Positions 27,712 to 36,639 are shown, counted from the stretch's first letter. The stretch is DNA of 64,000 bases from Xylanibacter ruminicola Ga6B6 (GCF_000687715.1 NZ_JHXD01000003.1:62001-126000); one strand, 5' to 3'. The notes: generated by a model from the sequence alone, not told the origin. Numbers and translations: made by a program.

Positions 27712-29301
27712 ATGAAGTACATCGCATGGTTGTGGCGTAACTCGCGCGGCATCCGCCTTAATACGGTGGTGCGTGTCGTAACGGGTATCGGTCAGGTGAC
27801 ACTTGGCCTGCTCATGGTATGGCTCAGCCGCAGGTTTATCGACGATACCATTCGTACCGGCACGGCCGACGATGTGCTGCACATGGTGCTGCTGCTGGTG
27901 CTCACCGTTTTAGGCGGTGTGGCCCTCCGTCAGGTGGGCTACTGGCTCACCACCACCGCTGGCGTGCACCAGACCAACGCCCTGCGCCTGCGCATCTTCA
28001 GCAGCCTGTTCCGCCGTCAGCTTTATACCGAACAGGAGCTGCACTCGGGCGATGTCACCTCGCGCCTGGTCAAGGATATCGAGACCGTCAGCAGTGTTTG
28101 TACCGACACCGTCCCCCAGATAGCCATCACCTTTATTCAGCTGTGTGGCGCGTTTCTGCTCATGCGTTGGTTCGACGCCCGTCTGGCTTGGGCCCTGCTG
28201 TTGCTCACGCCTATGGCCATCGTGTTTGGCAAGCTGATATCACGCCGCCTGCGCAAGATGACGCTCGATATCCGCGAGGACGAGAGCCGCATACAGATGC
28301 AGGTGCAGGAGAGCATGGAGCACAACGCCGTGCTGCGCTCGCTGGGTTCCGAGCAGTGGGTTACCGACCGCCTCGAGTCGATGCAGCAGCGCCTCAAGGG
28401 CAACGTCATGCGCCGTATGCGTTTCACCGTGGCCATGCGTATTGTCATGGGCTGTGTGTTCGGTCTGGGCTATCTGCTGGCCTTCGTATGGGGCGGCATC
28501 TGCCTGCGCAACGGCACCATCACCTTTGGTGTCATGACCTCGTTCCTGCAGCTGGTAGGTATGATTCAGCACCCCATACTGCAACTGCTCAACATGGTGC
28601 CCACGGTGATACACTGCACAGCCAGCATCGATAGGTTAGAAGAGCTGTCGGCGGCCAAGGAAAACGAAATCCGTGTATCTCCGTGTAAATCCGTGCCTAA
28701 TAATATGGTTAGGTTTGATGATGTCAGCTTCCGCTATGCCAATGGCGACAGCGAGATATTACAGCACTTCAGCCACGAGTTTGCCCCTGGCAGCAAGACG
28801 GCCATCATGGGCCAGACGGGTATCGGCAAGACCACCCTGTTCCGTCTCATCCTCGGCTTTATCCAGCCCACCAGCGGTAGGGTAGAGGTGGGTGGCAACA
28901 TCTGCTATGTGCCGCAGGGCAACACCTTGATGAGCGGCACCATCCGCTACAACCTGCAGCTGGCCAAGCCCACGGCCACCGACGACGAGCTGCGCCAGGT
29001 GCTGCACACCGCCTGTGCCGACTTTGTGTTCGACTTGCCCGACGGTCTTGATACCGAATTGGGCGAGCGCGGTTGCGGCCTGAGCGAGGGTCAGTCGCAG
29101 CGCATAGCCATCGCCCGCGGCTTGCTGCATGGCGGCGATATCCTGCTGCTCGACGAGATCAGCAGCTCGCTCGACGAACCCACCGAACGCGAGCTCTACC
29201 AGCGCATTTTTACGGCTCACCCCCATAAAACCATGCTATTCATCACCCATCGCCCCACGGTGTGCCAACTGTGCGACGACTCCATCTTAACCCTCAGTTA
29301 A
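27712..29301 (+). CDS. ABC exporter, fused permease and ATPase
   Basis: The 529-residue half-transporter has a type I exporter membrane domain (about residues 1-300, helices including VTLGLLMVWLSRRFI, MVLLLVLTVLGGVALR, AITFIQLCGAFLLM, IVMGCVFGLGYLLAFVWGG) and an ATPase with Walker A GQTGIGKTT near 366-374, signature LSEGQSQR near 456 and Walker B ILLLDEISSSLD near 477. It lacks an N-terminal C39 peptidase, so leader removal would fall to another protein, perhaps the S26-like peptidase upstream. It is likely to act as a homodimer exporting a peptide or lipid-like product. Confidence 0.9.
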   Translation: MKYIAWLWRNSRGIRLNTVVRVVTGIGQVTLGLLMVWLSRRFIDDTIRTGTADDVLHMVLLLVLTVLGGVALRQVGYWLTTTAGVHQTNALRLRIFSSLFRRQLYTEQELHSGDVTSRLVKDIETVSSVCTDTVPQIAITFIQLCGAFLLMRWFDARLAWALLLLTPMAIVFGKLISRRLRKMTLDIREDESRIQMQVQESMEHNAVLRSLGSEQWVTDRLESMQQRLKGNVMRRMRFTVAMRIVMGCVFGLGYLLAFVWGGICLRNGTITFGVMTSFLQLVGMIQHPILQLLNMVPTVIHCTASIDRLEELSAAKENEIRVSPCKSVPNNMVRFDDVSFRYANGDSEILQHFSHEFAPGSKTAIMGQTGIGKTTLFRLILGFIQPTSGRVEVGGNICYVPQGNTLMSGTIRYNLQLAKPTATDDELRQVLHTACADFVFDLPDGLDTELGERGCGLSEGQSQRIAIARGLLHGGDILLLDEISSSLDEPTERELYQRIFTAHPHKTMLFITHRPTVCQLCDDSILTLS

Positions 29302-29321
29302 ACGAACTAACAAAGAAAAAA

Positions 29322-30404
29322 ATGACGATAGAAAACTATTATTACGGATTGGCGGCACTCATGTACCTTACCACCTGCTGGATGTTTGCAGCAGTGCGCT
29401 GGTTCCACACTTGTAAACAACCCAAGAGCACCCACCGCTATATCTGGCCCGACCGCAAGCTGCAGTGCCTGCTTTACAGCTGCGCCTCGGTGCTGCTGCC
29501 CTACGTTATTAACCCCACCGATGCATCGGCTTGGCTGCTCATCAAGAGCTACTTCCCCGCTACCTACTATTTCTACTGCGGCGTACTGCTGCTGTGCTTT
29601 GCCGGCACCGTTAAGCAGTGGAACCAGTGGAAAGGCATCAGTTGGGTGGCCGCCATCATCGTCATAGGCACCATGCTTGTTCCCGTGCTCAATGCATGGC
29701 TGCCCACCGGCATTCTCAGTGCCGACGGGTTGCGCATCTGGCAGCATGTAGTGCTGGCCGAGAGTATGGTGATGGTGGGCTATGTGGCACTGGCCATGTG
29801 GCAGGTTAAGCACTGGATGGACGAGGCCCGCGATGCCAACTACTCAAACCCCGACGACTTCCCTGCCGACTACGCCAGCCGCGTATTGCTCTATCCTGTA
29901 TTCCTCACGCCCCTGATATGGCCTGCCTACATACTCGATTCGCCTACAGCCATGGCCATTCAGAATGTGCTGCTGGCCGTGTCAAACGTTAGTCTGCTCA
30001 TCACCGTCATGCCCGTTTGGCGTCGCAAGGCCCTGCTTGTTACGCCCGAAACCGCCCACATACAAGAGTGCGACGATCATGAGGATGACGATCATGAGGA
30101 TCTCATCGGCCAGACCGCTATCGAGATCGAGGCATACATCCGCGACCAGCAGGCCTATCTTAATCCTCACTTAAAGATCGACGATGTAGTAGAGCATTGC
30201 CAGCTGGGCCGTTCTTACGTGTCGCTCACGTTCAGCCGTCGCTTCACCTCGTTTGCCTACTATGTCAACAGCCTGCGCTTGGCGCACTTCGATCAGTACA
30301 TGGCCCAGCATCCTGATGAGACCAAGGAATCCGCAGCCCTCGCTTCCGGCTACGCATCCTATAATTCCTATTACCGCGCCAAACAGAAAATGGAGCGCGC
30401 GTAA
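29322..30404 (+). CDS. Membrane-bound AraC-type transcriptional regulator
   Basis: From ATG 29322 the protein is 360 residues (an earlier in-frame ATG at 29262 overlaps the ABC gene and is rejected). It has about seven hydrophobic helices in residues 1-250, an acidic stretch CDDHEDDDHEDLIG near 258-271, and an AraC-like helix-turn-helix at about 275-358 (LKIDDVVEHCQLGRSYVSLTFSRRF, ESAALASGYASYNSYYRAKQKM). Such one-component sensors are common in Prevotella, often near exporters. It lies 20 bp after the ABC gene and probably controls this unit or the giant surface gene downstream. A terminator follows. Confidence 0.85.
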   Translation: MTIENYYYGLAALMYLTTCWMFAAVRWFHTCKQPKSTHRYIWPDRKLQCLLYSCASVLLPYVINPTDASAWLLIKSYFPATYYFYCGVLLLCFAGTVKQWNQWKGISWVAAIIVIGTMLVPVLNAWLPTGILSADGLRIWQHVVLAESMVMVGYVALAMWQVKHWMDEARDANYSNPDDFPADYASRVLLYPVFLTPLIWPAYILDSPTAMAIQNVLLAVSNVSLLITVMPVWRRKALLVTPETAHIQECDDHEDDDHEDLIGQTAIEIEAYIRDQQAYLNPHLKIDDVVEHCQLGRSYVSLTFSRRFTSFAYYVNSLRLAHFDQYMAQHPDETKESAALASGYASYNSYYRAKQKMERA

Positions 30405-30430
30405 CGCATAGAGCATAAAAACAATAAAAA

Positions 30431-30455
30431 AGTCCGAGTTCATCGGGCTTTTTTT
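30431..30455 (+). terminator. Intrinsic terminator after the AraC-type gene
   Basis: AGTCCGA (30431-30437) pairs with TCGGGCT (30443-30449, one G-U pair), and a run of seven or more T follows. Confidence 0.85.
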
Positions 30456-30478
30456 GTGTGGATTCTTGCATGCTATGG

Positions 30479-30554
30479 ACAATTTTCAATGTTTATTGTG
30501 CTAAAATGCAATCAATTTGCACCGTATTGCAACATACATGTACAATTTTCAATG
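30479..30554. repeat. Direct repeat ACAATTTTCAATG, two copies
   Basis: The 13-mer occurs at 30479-30491 and 30542-30554, 63 bp (six helical turns) apart, upstream of the -7 element at 30576-30583. That spacing suits AraC-type binding half-sites; the preceding gene encodes such a regulator. Binding is inference. Confidence 0.5.
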
Positions 30555-30575
30555 CCCCGTTTCATAGAAATGGTG

Positions 30576-30583
30576 TACCTTTG
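30576..30583 (+). promoter_or_regulatory. Promoter -7 element of the giant surface protein gene
   Basis: TACCTTTG followed by CGGG. No good TTTG is seen at -33, which would fit dependence on an activator at the direct repeats upstream. It excludes the earlier in-frame ATG at 30456. Confidence 0.65.
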
Positions 30584-30614
30584 CGGGCATAAAATTACAA
30601 AACTTAAAATAGTT

Positions 30615-33600
30615 ATGAGTCAACTATCATCAATCACTCCTTTGGAGATTATTCTTATTGCCCTCGCAGCTGTGGGCATCTTTTTCTTTTTCCGGGCCTG
30701 CTGGCGCAATATCAAGCGCAGCCGGCAGCACCTCAGTGTAGTCCTGCTCACCCTCATGATGTCCCTCACCGCGCAAACGGCGATGGCAGACGGCATCAGC
30801 TACTTGGATGCCACTGGCACACAACAGTCATGCACGACCTATACGACTGTAGAGAGCAGCTCAACCTTTTGGAACAGCGGCTGGTTTGTGGTCAATAGCA
30901 ATACAACCATCTCTGACCGCATCACCGTAAGCGGCACGGTCAACCTGATTCTCACCAACAACGCGACGCTGACGGCCAGCAAGGGAATCACCGTTGGCAG
31001 CGACGCTACGCTGAACATCTATGCTCAGACGGACGACGAGGCGACGATGGGAGCACTCGTGGCATCGGGAGCCAACGATAACCGTCAATATAATGCAGGC
31101 ATTGGCGGTGTGGACAACACGGCTGCCGGAACGATTACCATCAACGGCGGAAAAATCAATGCAACAGGTAAGGTTGGGGCCGGTATAGGCTCTGGCGGTC
31201 AATCTGGAGCGACCGTCGGAACCATCACCATCAACGGCGGCATCGTGACGGCACAAGATGGTGATGGCTACGGCGCCGGCATCGGTGGCGGAGGGATACT
31301 AGGCAAAGCCAGCACCATCAACCTGAACGGCGGAATCATCAATGCCGCTGGTATCGGTTCCGGCTATTTAGGCGGCGATTGCAGCATTACCGTCAATATC
31401 TCCGACGGCATCAGGAAGATTGTTGCCACTCCCGTTCAGGGAGGCGCGTGCATCGGCAAAGGCAAGTCTGCAAGCGGCTCTGTCACCGTGAATTTCATAA
31501 GCGGCGGTAACATCGTGACCGGCGATGACAAGGATGCCGTGTTCTACGATACGGACGAGGGCTCGGAACGTCAGATTCGTACCAAGGCATTGAATCACAC
31601 CGTTTCGATGAGCGATGATCTAAAGGCGCACATCACTGTTTCCACCGAGTTCGCGATTACGGGCGAAACCGTCACCCTGACGCTCGGCACGGCGGTTGAT
31701 GCTTCGACGCTCAAAGTGAACGACGGCACCAGCGACCTGACGCTGACCGATGCTGGCAACCGCAATTACACATTCACCATGCCCGCTGGCAACGTGACCG
31801 TGACGGCATCCACCGCTACCACCTATTCCGTCAATCTGCCTGCCAATATGGAGATTGTAAGCGCAACGAACACAGCAGATGGCAGCGGTAAGTACATTTC
31901 GGGAACGGTTGTCACGTTCAAGGCGAGCTTTTCCTATACGGCATCTAATGTGTATGACGGCGCGAACACACTGACGGCTGACGACAGCGGCAACTACAGC
32001 GTTACCGTAGGCACGGCCGACATAACCGTGACGGCCACCATCGAACACAGCAGCAACATCGACCTGTCGCAAGCCCCCAGTGACTTCACCGTCGTCGATG
32101 GCAATGTGCTGACAGGCTCGACGAGCCACACCGTGACGATAGCCAACGGCGCAAGCATCACGCTCAACGACGCGACCATCACCGGCGGCATCGTCTGTGC
32201 AGGTACAGCGGAGATTACCCTTGTCGGCACGAACAGCGTGACGGGTGCAAGCTATAAGGCAGGCATACAGGTCGGCGGTTCAGGCACTACGCTCACCATC
32301 AAGGGCAACGGCTCGCTGACAGCAAACGGCGGCGACCAATCCGCAGGCATCGGTCTGAGCCGTGCTTGGAACCCTGCCAATGACGTTATCGGTGGCGATA
32401 TTATTATCGAGGGCGGAAACATCACGGCAAACGGCAGCGTCAATGATAAGTGGGGTGCAGGCATCGGCACAGGCGTTATTAAAGGCGGGACTGCAATACT
32501 TGGCACCATCACCATCAAGGGCGGCTCGGTTAAGGCAACAGGCGGCTCGGAAGCTAACGGAATCGGAACTGGATATACCTACGGCGGCTGCACCAACACC
32601 ATCGGCACGGTGACCATTTACGATGGCATCGATATGGTTGACGCATCGAGCATCAGCGAGAGCATCGTCTATATGCACGGCGAAACAAACGTGACCGCCA
32701 ACAAGATAGACTACTTCACCATCATTGAGAACGGCAACCGCCGTGTTATCGCACCAAAGGATGATACCGACTACACCATTACCATTGCCAATGGCATCGA
32801 GCACGGTACGTTGACGGGTGCTGCTACGGCTAAGTATATGGAGAAGGTGACGATAACTGCCACACCAGCTCTCGGATACAGATTCAGCCGCCTTGTTGTA
32901 AAGGATGCTCAGAACAACGACGTGGCTTCCACGGGCAACAGTTTCTTCATGCCAAAGAGCAATGTAACGGTAAGTGCAGTGTTTGAGCAAGGCACCCACG
33001 GCACGACAGAGTTCGCATGGGGCTATATAGGCGATTATTATAATCCTTTTACCCTGGAAGCCACCATCTACGACGGCGTGACCACAGTAAATCTTCAGCA
33101 GGGCAAAGAATACAATATTGGTAAAGATTATCATGAAGACGAACCGGGAATGGGGTATTGCGATAATACATTCCGTTTGGATGAAGACCCGTATGCAGAA
33201 GGCAGAGACATTCCGTATTCAGGCGGAACGGGTTCATTTATGGAGGGCGGCTACGGCAATTTCAGGCTTAATGGCGATGCTGGCTTCTACGACATTACAA
33301 TGACCGATGTCGGCAACGGCAAGTGGAATGTATCTATTCTGAAAACCGCCGGTCAGATGGATGTCGTGCCCGACCAGACCTACACAGGCAGTGAAATCAA
33401 GCCTGAGCCGCTCGTCATAGCCGGTTCGCTCAGCCTCACCAAAGGCACGGACTATGTATATTCCTACACAAATAATACGAATGTCGGTACGGCTAAGGTG
33501 AGAGCCACCTTCCAAGGCACCTATGCATCGCTGGGCTCTGTGGAGAAGGAGTTCGCCATCCTGCCATCGACTGTCATGGTCAATGTGACGGGCAGTGGCA

Positions 33601-36089
33601 CGGTGACATACAACGACAGGAGCGCAACGGACGGCACTTCGTTTGGTGTAATGTCGGAGAAGGGCGCCAGCGTCGTGCTGACTCTTGCACCTACTGACGG
33701 TTACGCTGCGAGAAGCGTAGCATACGGATATACTAATAACAGTGGTACGACTGCGAGCGGGATCAAATTGCCCATCAGCGGCACGACCGCCACGCTCACT
33801 GTGCCTGATGACCTGAAGGACGGCACGGGCGTAACAGTTACCGTTACCTTTGCCCCTGCCCTCAACGGAGGTGCTGACGAGGCTTCGGCAGTGGCACTGA
33901 CGGACGCTACGGTGACTGACCTCGGCGGAGGATGGTATAAGGTGGATAGCGACATCTCCTTCGACCACACACTCAACCTCCTTGGCGATACTCATCTCAT
34001 CATTGCCGACGGCAAGACGATGACCGTCAACACCGCTTCCAATCGTGGTATCTACAGTGATTACACACTCTTCGTCAGCGGCGAGGGAACGCTTAGCGTC
34101 GCGACTACTGATATAGCCGCCTGTGTCGGCAACTATGTGCAGACTGGCGCCACGGTCACGGCAAGCGGCTACATCGGTATTCGCTGCAAGGATGATTTCC
34201 TAGGCTTCGACTTCGACAATGATTTCACTTTCAGCGGCGGCCAGCTCACAGCGACGGGCTCAGGCGGAGGCATCCGGGCAGATAATGACATCACCCTCAG
34301 TTGCACCAATGCCACCGACTTCATCCTGGCCAGCAGTTACAGCTCAGCAAATGGCGCCGTGAAGATAGCCGACGGCAAGGCCCTCACCGACGGCACTGAG
34401 GCCAGCAATGGTATGAACGGTTACAGCGGCACGCTGACGAACGAACAAATAACCGCAATCGGCGGCAAAACGCTGCACCGTGCCGTCACCACCTCATATG
34501 TCGATGCCAGCGGCACACTGCACGAGAATGTCATTGCCATCCCGCTGGACAACACCATGACAACACTCGCTGCGGGCTGGTATGTGGTTAACAGCGACGT
34601 GGCCTATACGGGCACCGTGACACTCAGCGGCAACGTGACGCTGATTCTCGGCGACGGCAAGGCGATGACTGTGACGAACACGGGAACGGCCGTAAATGAT
34701 CGTGCCATCTATGGTGATGAGAAGACGCTGCATATCTACGGGCAGAGCCAGGGTACGGGCGCGCTGACGGCTACAGCTGTTGGAGGTGAATCTGCAATAT
34801 TCTTGGAGACATCACATGACAACGCTGGTAGTCTGCTTGGCATCCACGGCGGTGTGGTATCGGCTTCGACAGAGTGCGCCAGTGGCGTCGCCATCTCTGT
34901 ACAGTGCGCCACTGATGCTGGCGGCATCGTTATCGACGGAGGACAGGTGACGGCCTCAGGCAAAAGCTACGGCATTTTCTGTTTTAGTGGACACTTTGAT
35001 GTTATTGGAGGACAGGTGACGGCCACGGGCACAAATGGTTACGGATTAGGCATTTGTGATTATGGGACAAATCCTGGCGTGCTGACACTTGGCTACTCAA
35101 AGGCAAGCGACTTTGTTAGCACCAACAGTATATACAACTACAGCGGCGAGAGTTCTGCCGGCGAGGTTAAGATTGCCGACGACCAGACGCTGGTTGACGG
35201 AAATGGAAACATCTGGAGCGGAACGCTCAGTAATGATGAGATCCAAAGCATCCACAACCAGACGCTGCGACCTGTTACGGGCGTGGCGCTGACGAAGGAT
35301 GGCAATAACGTCTCCGCCACATTCAACGGCTCATCGGAGACGACGGTGAGCATCCCTGTGGATGTCAATGTAACTAGCGTGACCTACAACCGCGCATTTA
35401 CCGAGGGCAAGCCATCCACTGTGATGTTGCCGTTCAACAAAGTTGTCAGCGAAATCGGCGGTGGTACGTTCTATACCTTCGGCGGTGTGGAGAAAAAGAA
35501 CAACAAGTGTGAGGCAACGATGAACGAAGTGACGGGCTCGCTGACTGCCAATACGCCGTATCTGTTTTTGCCAACTGGAACGTCGCTCACCTTCACCGAT
35601 GGTGCCACGCTGAACACCACCGGCGGCGGCAACTGTCTCGCTTCTGATGCTGAAGGATGGGAGTTCCACGGTACATATAGTAAGAAGTTATGGAATGAGG
35701 TTGAGACCCATGACTATGGTTTCGCTGCTACCAGCGGCACCTCTGCTGACGGTCAGAAGGACGTAGAGGCTGGTCAGTTCGTTCGCCTCACTACAGGCGC
35801 TTCAGCCAAGCCTATGCGCTGCTACCTGTCGTATGTAGGCGGACCTGCCCAAGCCCGCGCCATGACGCGTGGTGCAGCTGCTACGGACGAGGAACTGCCC
35901 AGCAGCATCATCGTGCGCCTGGTAGGAGCCAACGGCCAGACAACAGGCATCGGCACCATCGATACCAAGACGGGCGAGATGACCTTCGACAACGAGGCAT
36001 GGTACACGCTCGACGGTGTGCGCCTGAGCGGCAAGCCCACCAAGAAGGGACTGTATATTAATAATGGTAAAAAGATTGTAATTAAGTAA
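30615..36089 (+). CDS. Giant repeat-containing surface protein
   Basis: From ATG 30615 the product has 1,824 residues. The N-terminus has two hydrophobic stretches: 10-28 (LEIILIALAAVGIFFFFRACW) and, after the basic WRNIKRSRQ, 42-58 (SVVLLTLMMSLTAQTAMADG) ending in a signal-peptidase-like site, so an extended signal peptide is likely. The body is rich in Gly, Thr and Asn with many short GGxIxAxG turns like parallel beta-helix or carbohydrate-binding proteins, and contains three related blocks of the type GWYVVNSD...GTVTLILGDGKAMTV near residues 90, 1110 and 1315, and InlB-like segments (AITGETVTLTLG, YMEKVTITATPALGYRF). The end, WYTLDGVRLSGKPTKKGLYINNGKKIVIK (key part GLYINNGKK), is a tail typical of Prevotella surface proteins. 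A role as adhesin or glycan-binding protein is likely but not shown. It has its own promoter; the GGC-rich codon use differs from the ribosomal neighbours. Confidence 0.85.
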   Translation: MSQLSSITPLEIILIALAAVGIFFFFRACWRNIKRSRQHLSVVLLTLMMSLTAQTAMADGISYLDATGTQQSCTTYTTVESSSTFWNSGWFVVNSNTTISDRITVSGTVNLILTNNATLTASKGITVGSDATLNIYAQTDDEATMGALVASGANDNRQYNAGIGGVDNTAAGTITINGGKINATGKVGAGIGSGGQSGATVGTITINGGIVTAQDGDGYGAGIGGGGILGKASTINLNGGIINAAGIGSGYLGGDCSITVNISDGIRKIVATPVQGGACIGKGKSASGSVTVNFISGGNIVTGDDKDAVFYDTDEGSERQIRTKALNHTVSMSDDLKAHITVSTEFAITGETVTLTLGTAVDASTLKVNDGTSDLTLTDAGNRNYTFTMPAGNVTVTASTATTYSVNLPANMEIVSATNTADGSGKYISGTVVTFKASFSYTASNVYDGANTLTADDSGNYSVTVGTADITVTATIEHSSNIDLSQAPSDFTVVDGNVLTGSTSHTVTIANGASITLNDATITGGIVCAGTAEITLVGTNSVTGASYKAGIQVGGSGTTLTIKGNGSLTANGGDQSAGIGLSRAWNPANDVIGGDIIIEGGNITANGSVNDKWGAGIGTGVIKGGTAILGTITIKGGSVKATGGSEANGIGTGYTYGGCTNTIGTVTIYDGIDMVDASSISESIVYMHGETNVTANKIDYFTIIENGNRRVIAPKDDTDYTITIANGIEHGTLTGAATAKYMEKVTITATPALGYRFSRLVVKDAQNNDVASTGNSFFMPKSNVTVSAVFEQGTHGTTEFAWGYIGDYYNPFTLEATIYDGVTTVNLQQGKEYNIGKDYHEDEPGMGYCDNTFRLDEDPYAEGRDIPYSGGTGSFMEGGYGNFRLNGDAGFYDITMTDVGNGKWNVSILKTAGQMDVVPDQTYTGSEIKPEPLVIAGSLSLTKGTDYVYSYTNNTNVGTAKVRATFQGTYASLGSVEKEFAILPSTVMVNVTGSGTVTYNDRSATDGTSFGVMSEKGASVVLTLAPTDGYAARSVAYGYTNNSGTTASGIKLPISGTTATLTVPDDLKDGTGVTVTVTFAPALNGGADEASAVALTDATVTDLGGGWYKVDSDISFDHTLNLLGDTHLIIADGKTMTVNTASNRGIYSDYTLFVSGEGTLSVATTDIAACVGNYVQTGATVTASGYIGIRCKDDFLGFDFDNDFTFSGGQLTATGSGGGIRADNDITLSCTNATDFILASSYSSANGAVKIADGKALTDGTEASNGMNGYSGTLTNEQITAIGGKTLHRAVTTSYVDASGTLHENVIAIPLDNTMTTLAAGWYVVNSDVAYTGTVTLSGNVTLILGDGKAMTVTNTGTAVNDRAIYGDEKTLHIYGQSQGTGALTATAVGGESAIFLETSHDNAGSLLGIHGGVVSASTECASGVAISVQCATDAGGIVIDGGQVTASGKSYGIFCFSGHFDVIGGQVTATGTNGYGLGICDYGTNPGVLTLGYSKASDFVSTNSIYNYSGESSAGEVKIADDQTLVDGNGNIWSGTLSNDEIQSIHNQTLRPVTGVALTKDGNNVSATFNGSSETTVSIPVDVNVTSVTYNRAFTEGKPSTVMLPFNKVVSEIGGGTFYTFGGVEKKNNKCEATMNEVTGSLTANTPYLFLPTGTSLTFTDGATLNTTGGGNCLASDAEGWEFHGTYSKKLWNEVETHDYGFAATSGTSADGQKDVEAGQFVRLTTGASAKPMRCYLSYVGGPAQARAMTRGAAATDEELPSSIIVRLVGANGQTTGIGTIDTKTGEMTFDNEAWYTLDGVRLSGKPTKKGLYINNGKKIVIK

Positions 36090-36105
36090 AGAGAGGATTC
36101 AAGCA

Positions 36106-36231
36106 ATGAAAAAGAAAATATACGAGAAGCCTACGATGCAAGTAGTCATCCTGCAACATCAGGTACGTCTATTGGTTGGTAGTGGTGAAGAACCGACAGA
36201 TGCCCCTCTGTGGGATGGTGATATTGATTAA
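36106..36231 (+). CDS. Micro-ORF 1, 41-residue peptide with LLVGSG motif
   Basis: The ATG at 36106 is 16 bp after the stop of the giant gene, with GAGAGGATTCAAGCA before it. The peptide starts MKKKIYEKPTMQVVILQHQ, continues RLLVGSGEEP and ends in an acidic tail TDAPLWDGDID. The pattern MKKxYxxPxxxV...LLxxSG is one I associate with many short unannotated Bacteroidales proteins. It looks like a leader (basic then hydrophobic) joined by GSG to a small acidic core. It may be a precursor peptide for the HprK/S26/PqqD/ABC unit, or a partner of the surface protein. Both are inference. Confidence 0.6.
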   Translation: MKKKIYEKPTMQVVILQHQVRLLVGSGEEPTDAPLWDGDID

Positions 36232-36246
36232 AGGAGATTTTTGAGA

Positions 36247-36339
36247 ATGATTCAAATAATAGCTTTAATCGTTCTACTTCAGGCAAGTGGTGAGCAACAA
36301 CCTGAAAATGTACCAGATTACGATGACTGGTTAGGTTAA
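36247..36339 (+). CDS. Micro-ORF 2, 30-residue peptide related to micro-ORF 1
   Basis: ATG 36247 follows AAAGGAGATT, a Shine-Dalgarno-like stretch 10 bases upstream. The peptide is MIQIIALIVLLQASGEQQPE then NVPDYDDWLG. Like micro-ORF 1 it has LLxxSGE followed by a Pro-containing acidic, aromatic tail, but it lacks the basic MKKK start, so it may be a shortened or degraded duplicate. It lies 15 bp after micro-ORF 1. Confidence 0.45.
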   Translation: MIQIIALIVLLQASGEQQPENVPDYDDWLG

Positions 36340-36404
36340 AAAGAATCATCTATAGATGCCACTGACATGAACAGCATGGCATAACAGCCAGATAACATTC
36401 AATT

Positions 36405-36442
36405 CTCTTGCAACTTTATAATAGGTTGCAAGAGGATTTTTT
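36405..36442 (+). terminator. Intrinsic terminator after the giant gene and micro-ORFs
   Basis: CTCTTGCAAC (36405-36414) is perfectly complementary to GTTGCAAGAG (36425-36434), followed by GA and six T. It puts the two micro-ORFs inside the same transcript as the giant gene. Confidence 0.88.
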
Positions 36443-36467
36443 GCGCCCAATCTATTAATTTTTTGGT

Positions 36468-36522
36468 GAACAAAATCGGAACAAAATCGGAACAAAATCG
36501 GAACAAAGATTGAACAAAGATG
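36468..36522. repeat. Five tandem 11-bp repeats
   Basis: Three exact copies of GAACAAAATCG (36468-36500) are followed by two variants, GAACAAAGATT (36501-36511) and GAACAAAGATG (36512-36522). The 11-bp period is about one helical turn, as in iterons or regulator arrays. No replication gene is adjacent, so it may be a regulatory array or a leftover of a mobile element. Confidence 0.85.
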
Positions 36523-36601
36523 CGATACTCACGTGCGTACCTACTTATATCGCGCGCACGTATTTAGAAATAGATATAGATATAGAAAAAGAATAAAAAA
36601 G

Positions 36602-36639
36602 AAAAAGTGTGCGTGCGTTTTAGTAACACGCACTTTTTT
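36602..36639. terminator. Terminator-like hairpin with A and T flanks
   Basis: AAAAAGTGTGCGTG faces CACGCACTTTTTT with one bulged T in the left arm, around an 11-nt loop. The A-tract before and T-tract after make it suitable for termination in both directions. Confidence 0.65.

Noticed and set aside
27474..28634. Arg/His-rich frames parallel to the PqqD and ABC genes.
   Set aside because: They are +1/+2 shadows of GC-rich coding sequence with no start signals.
30456..30614. 53-residue N-terminal extension of the giant surface protein.
   Set aside because: It lies upstream of the -7 element at 30576-30583 and across the preceding terminator; the signal-peptide start is at 30615.
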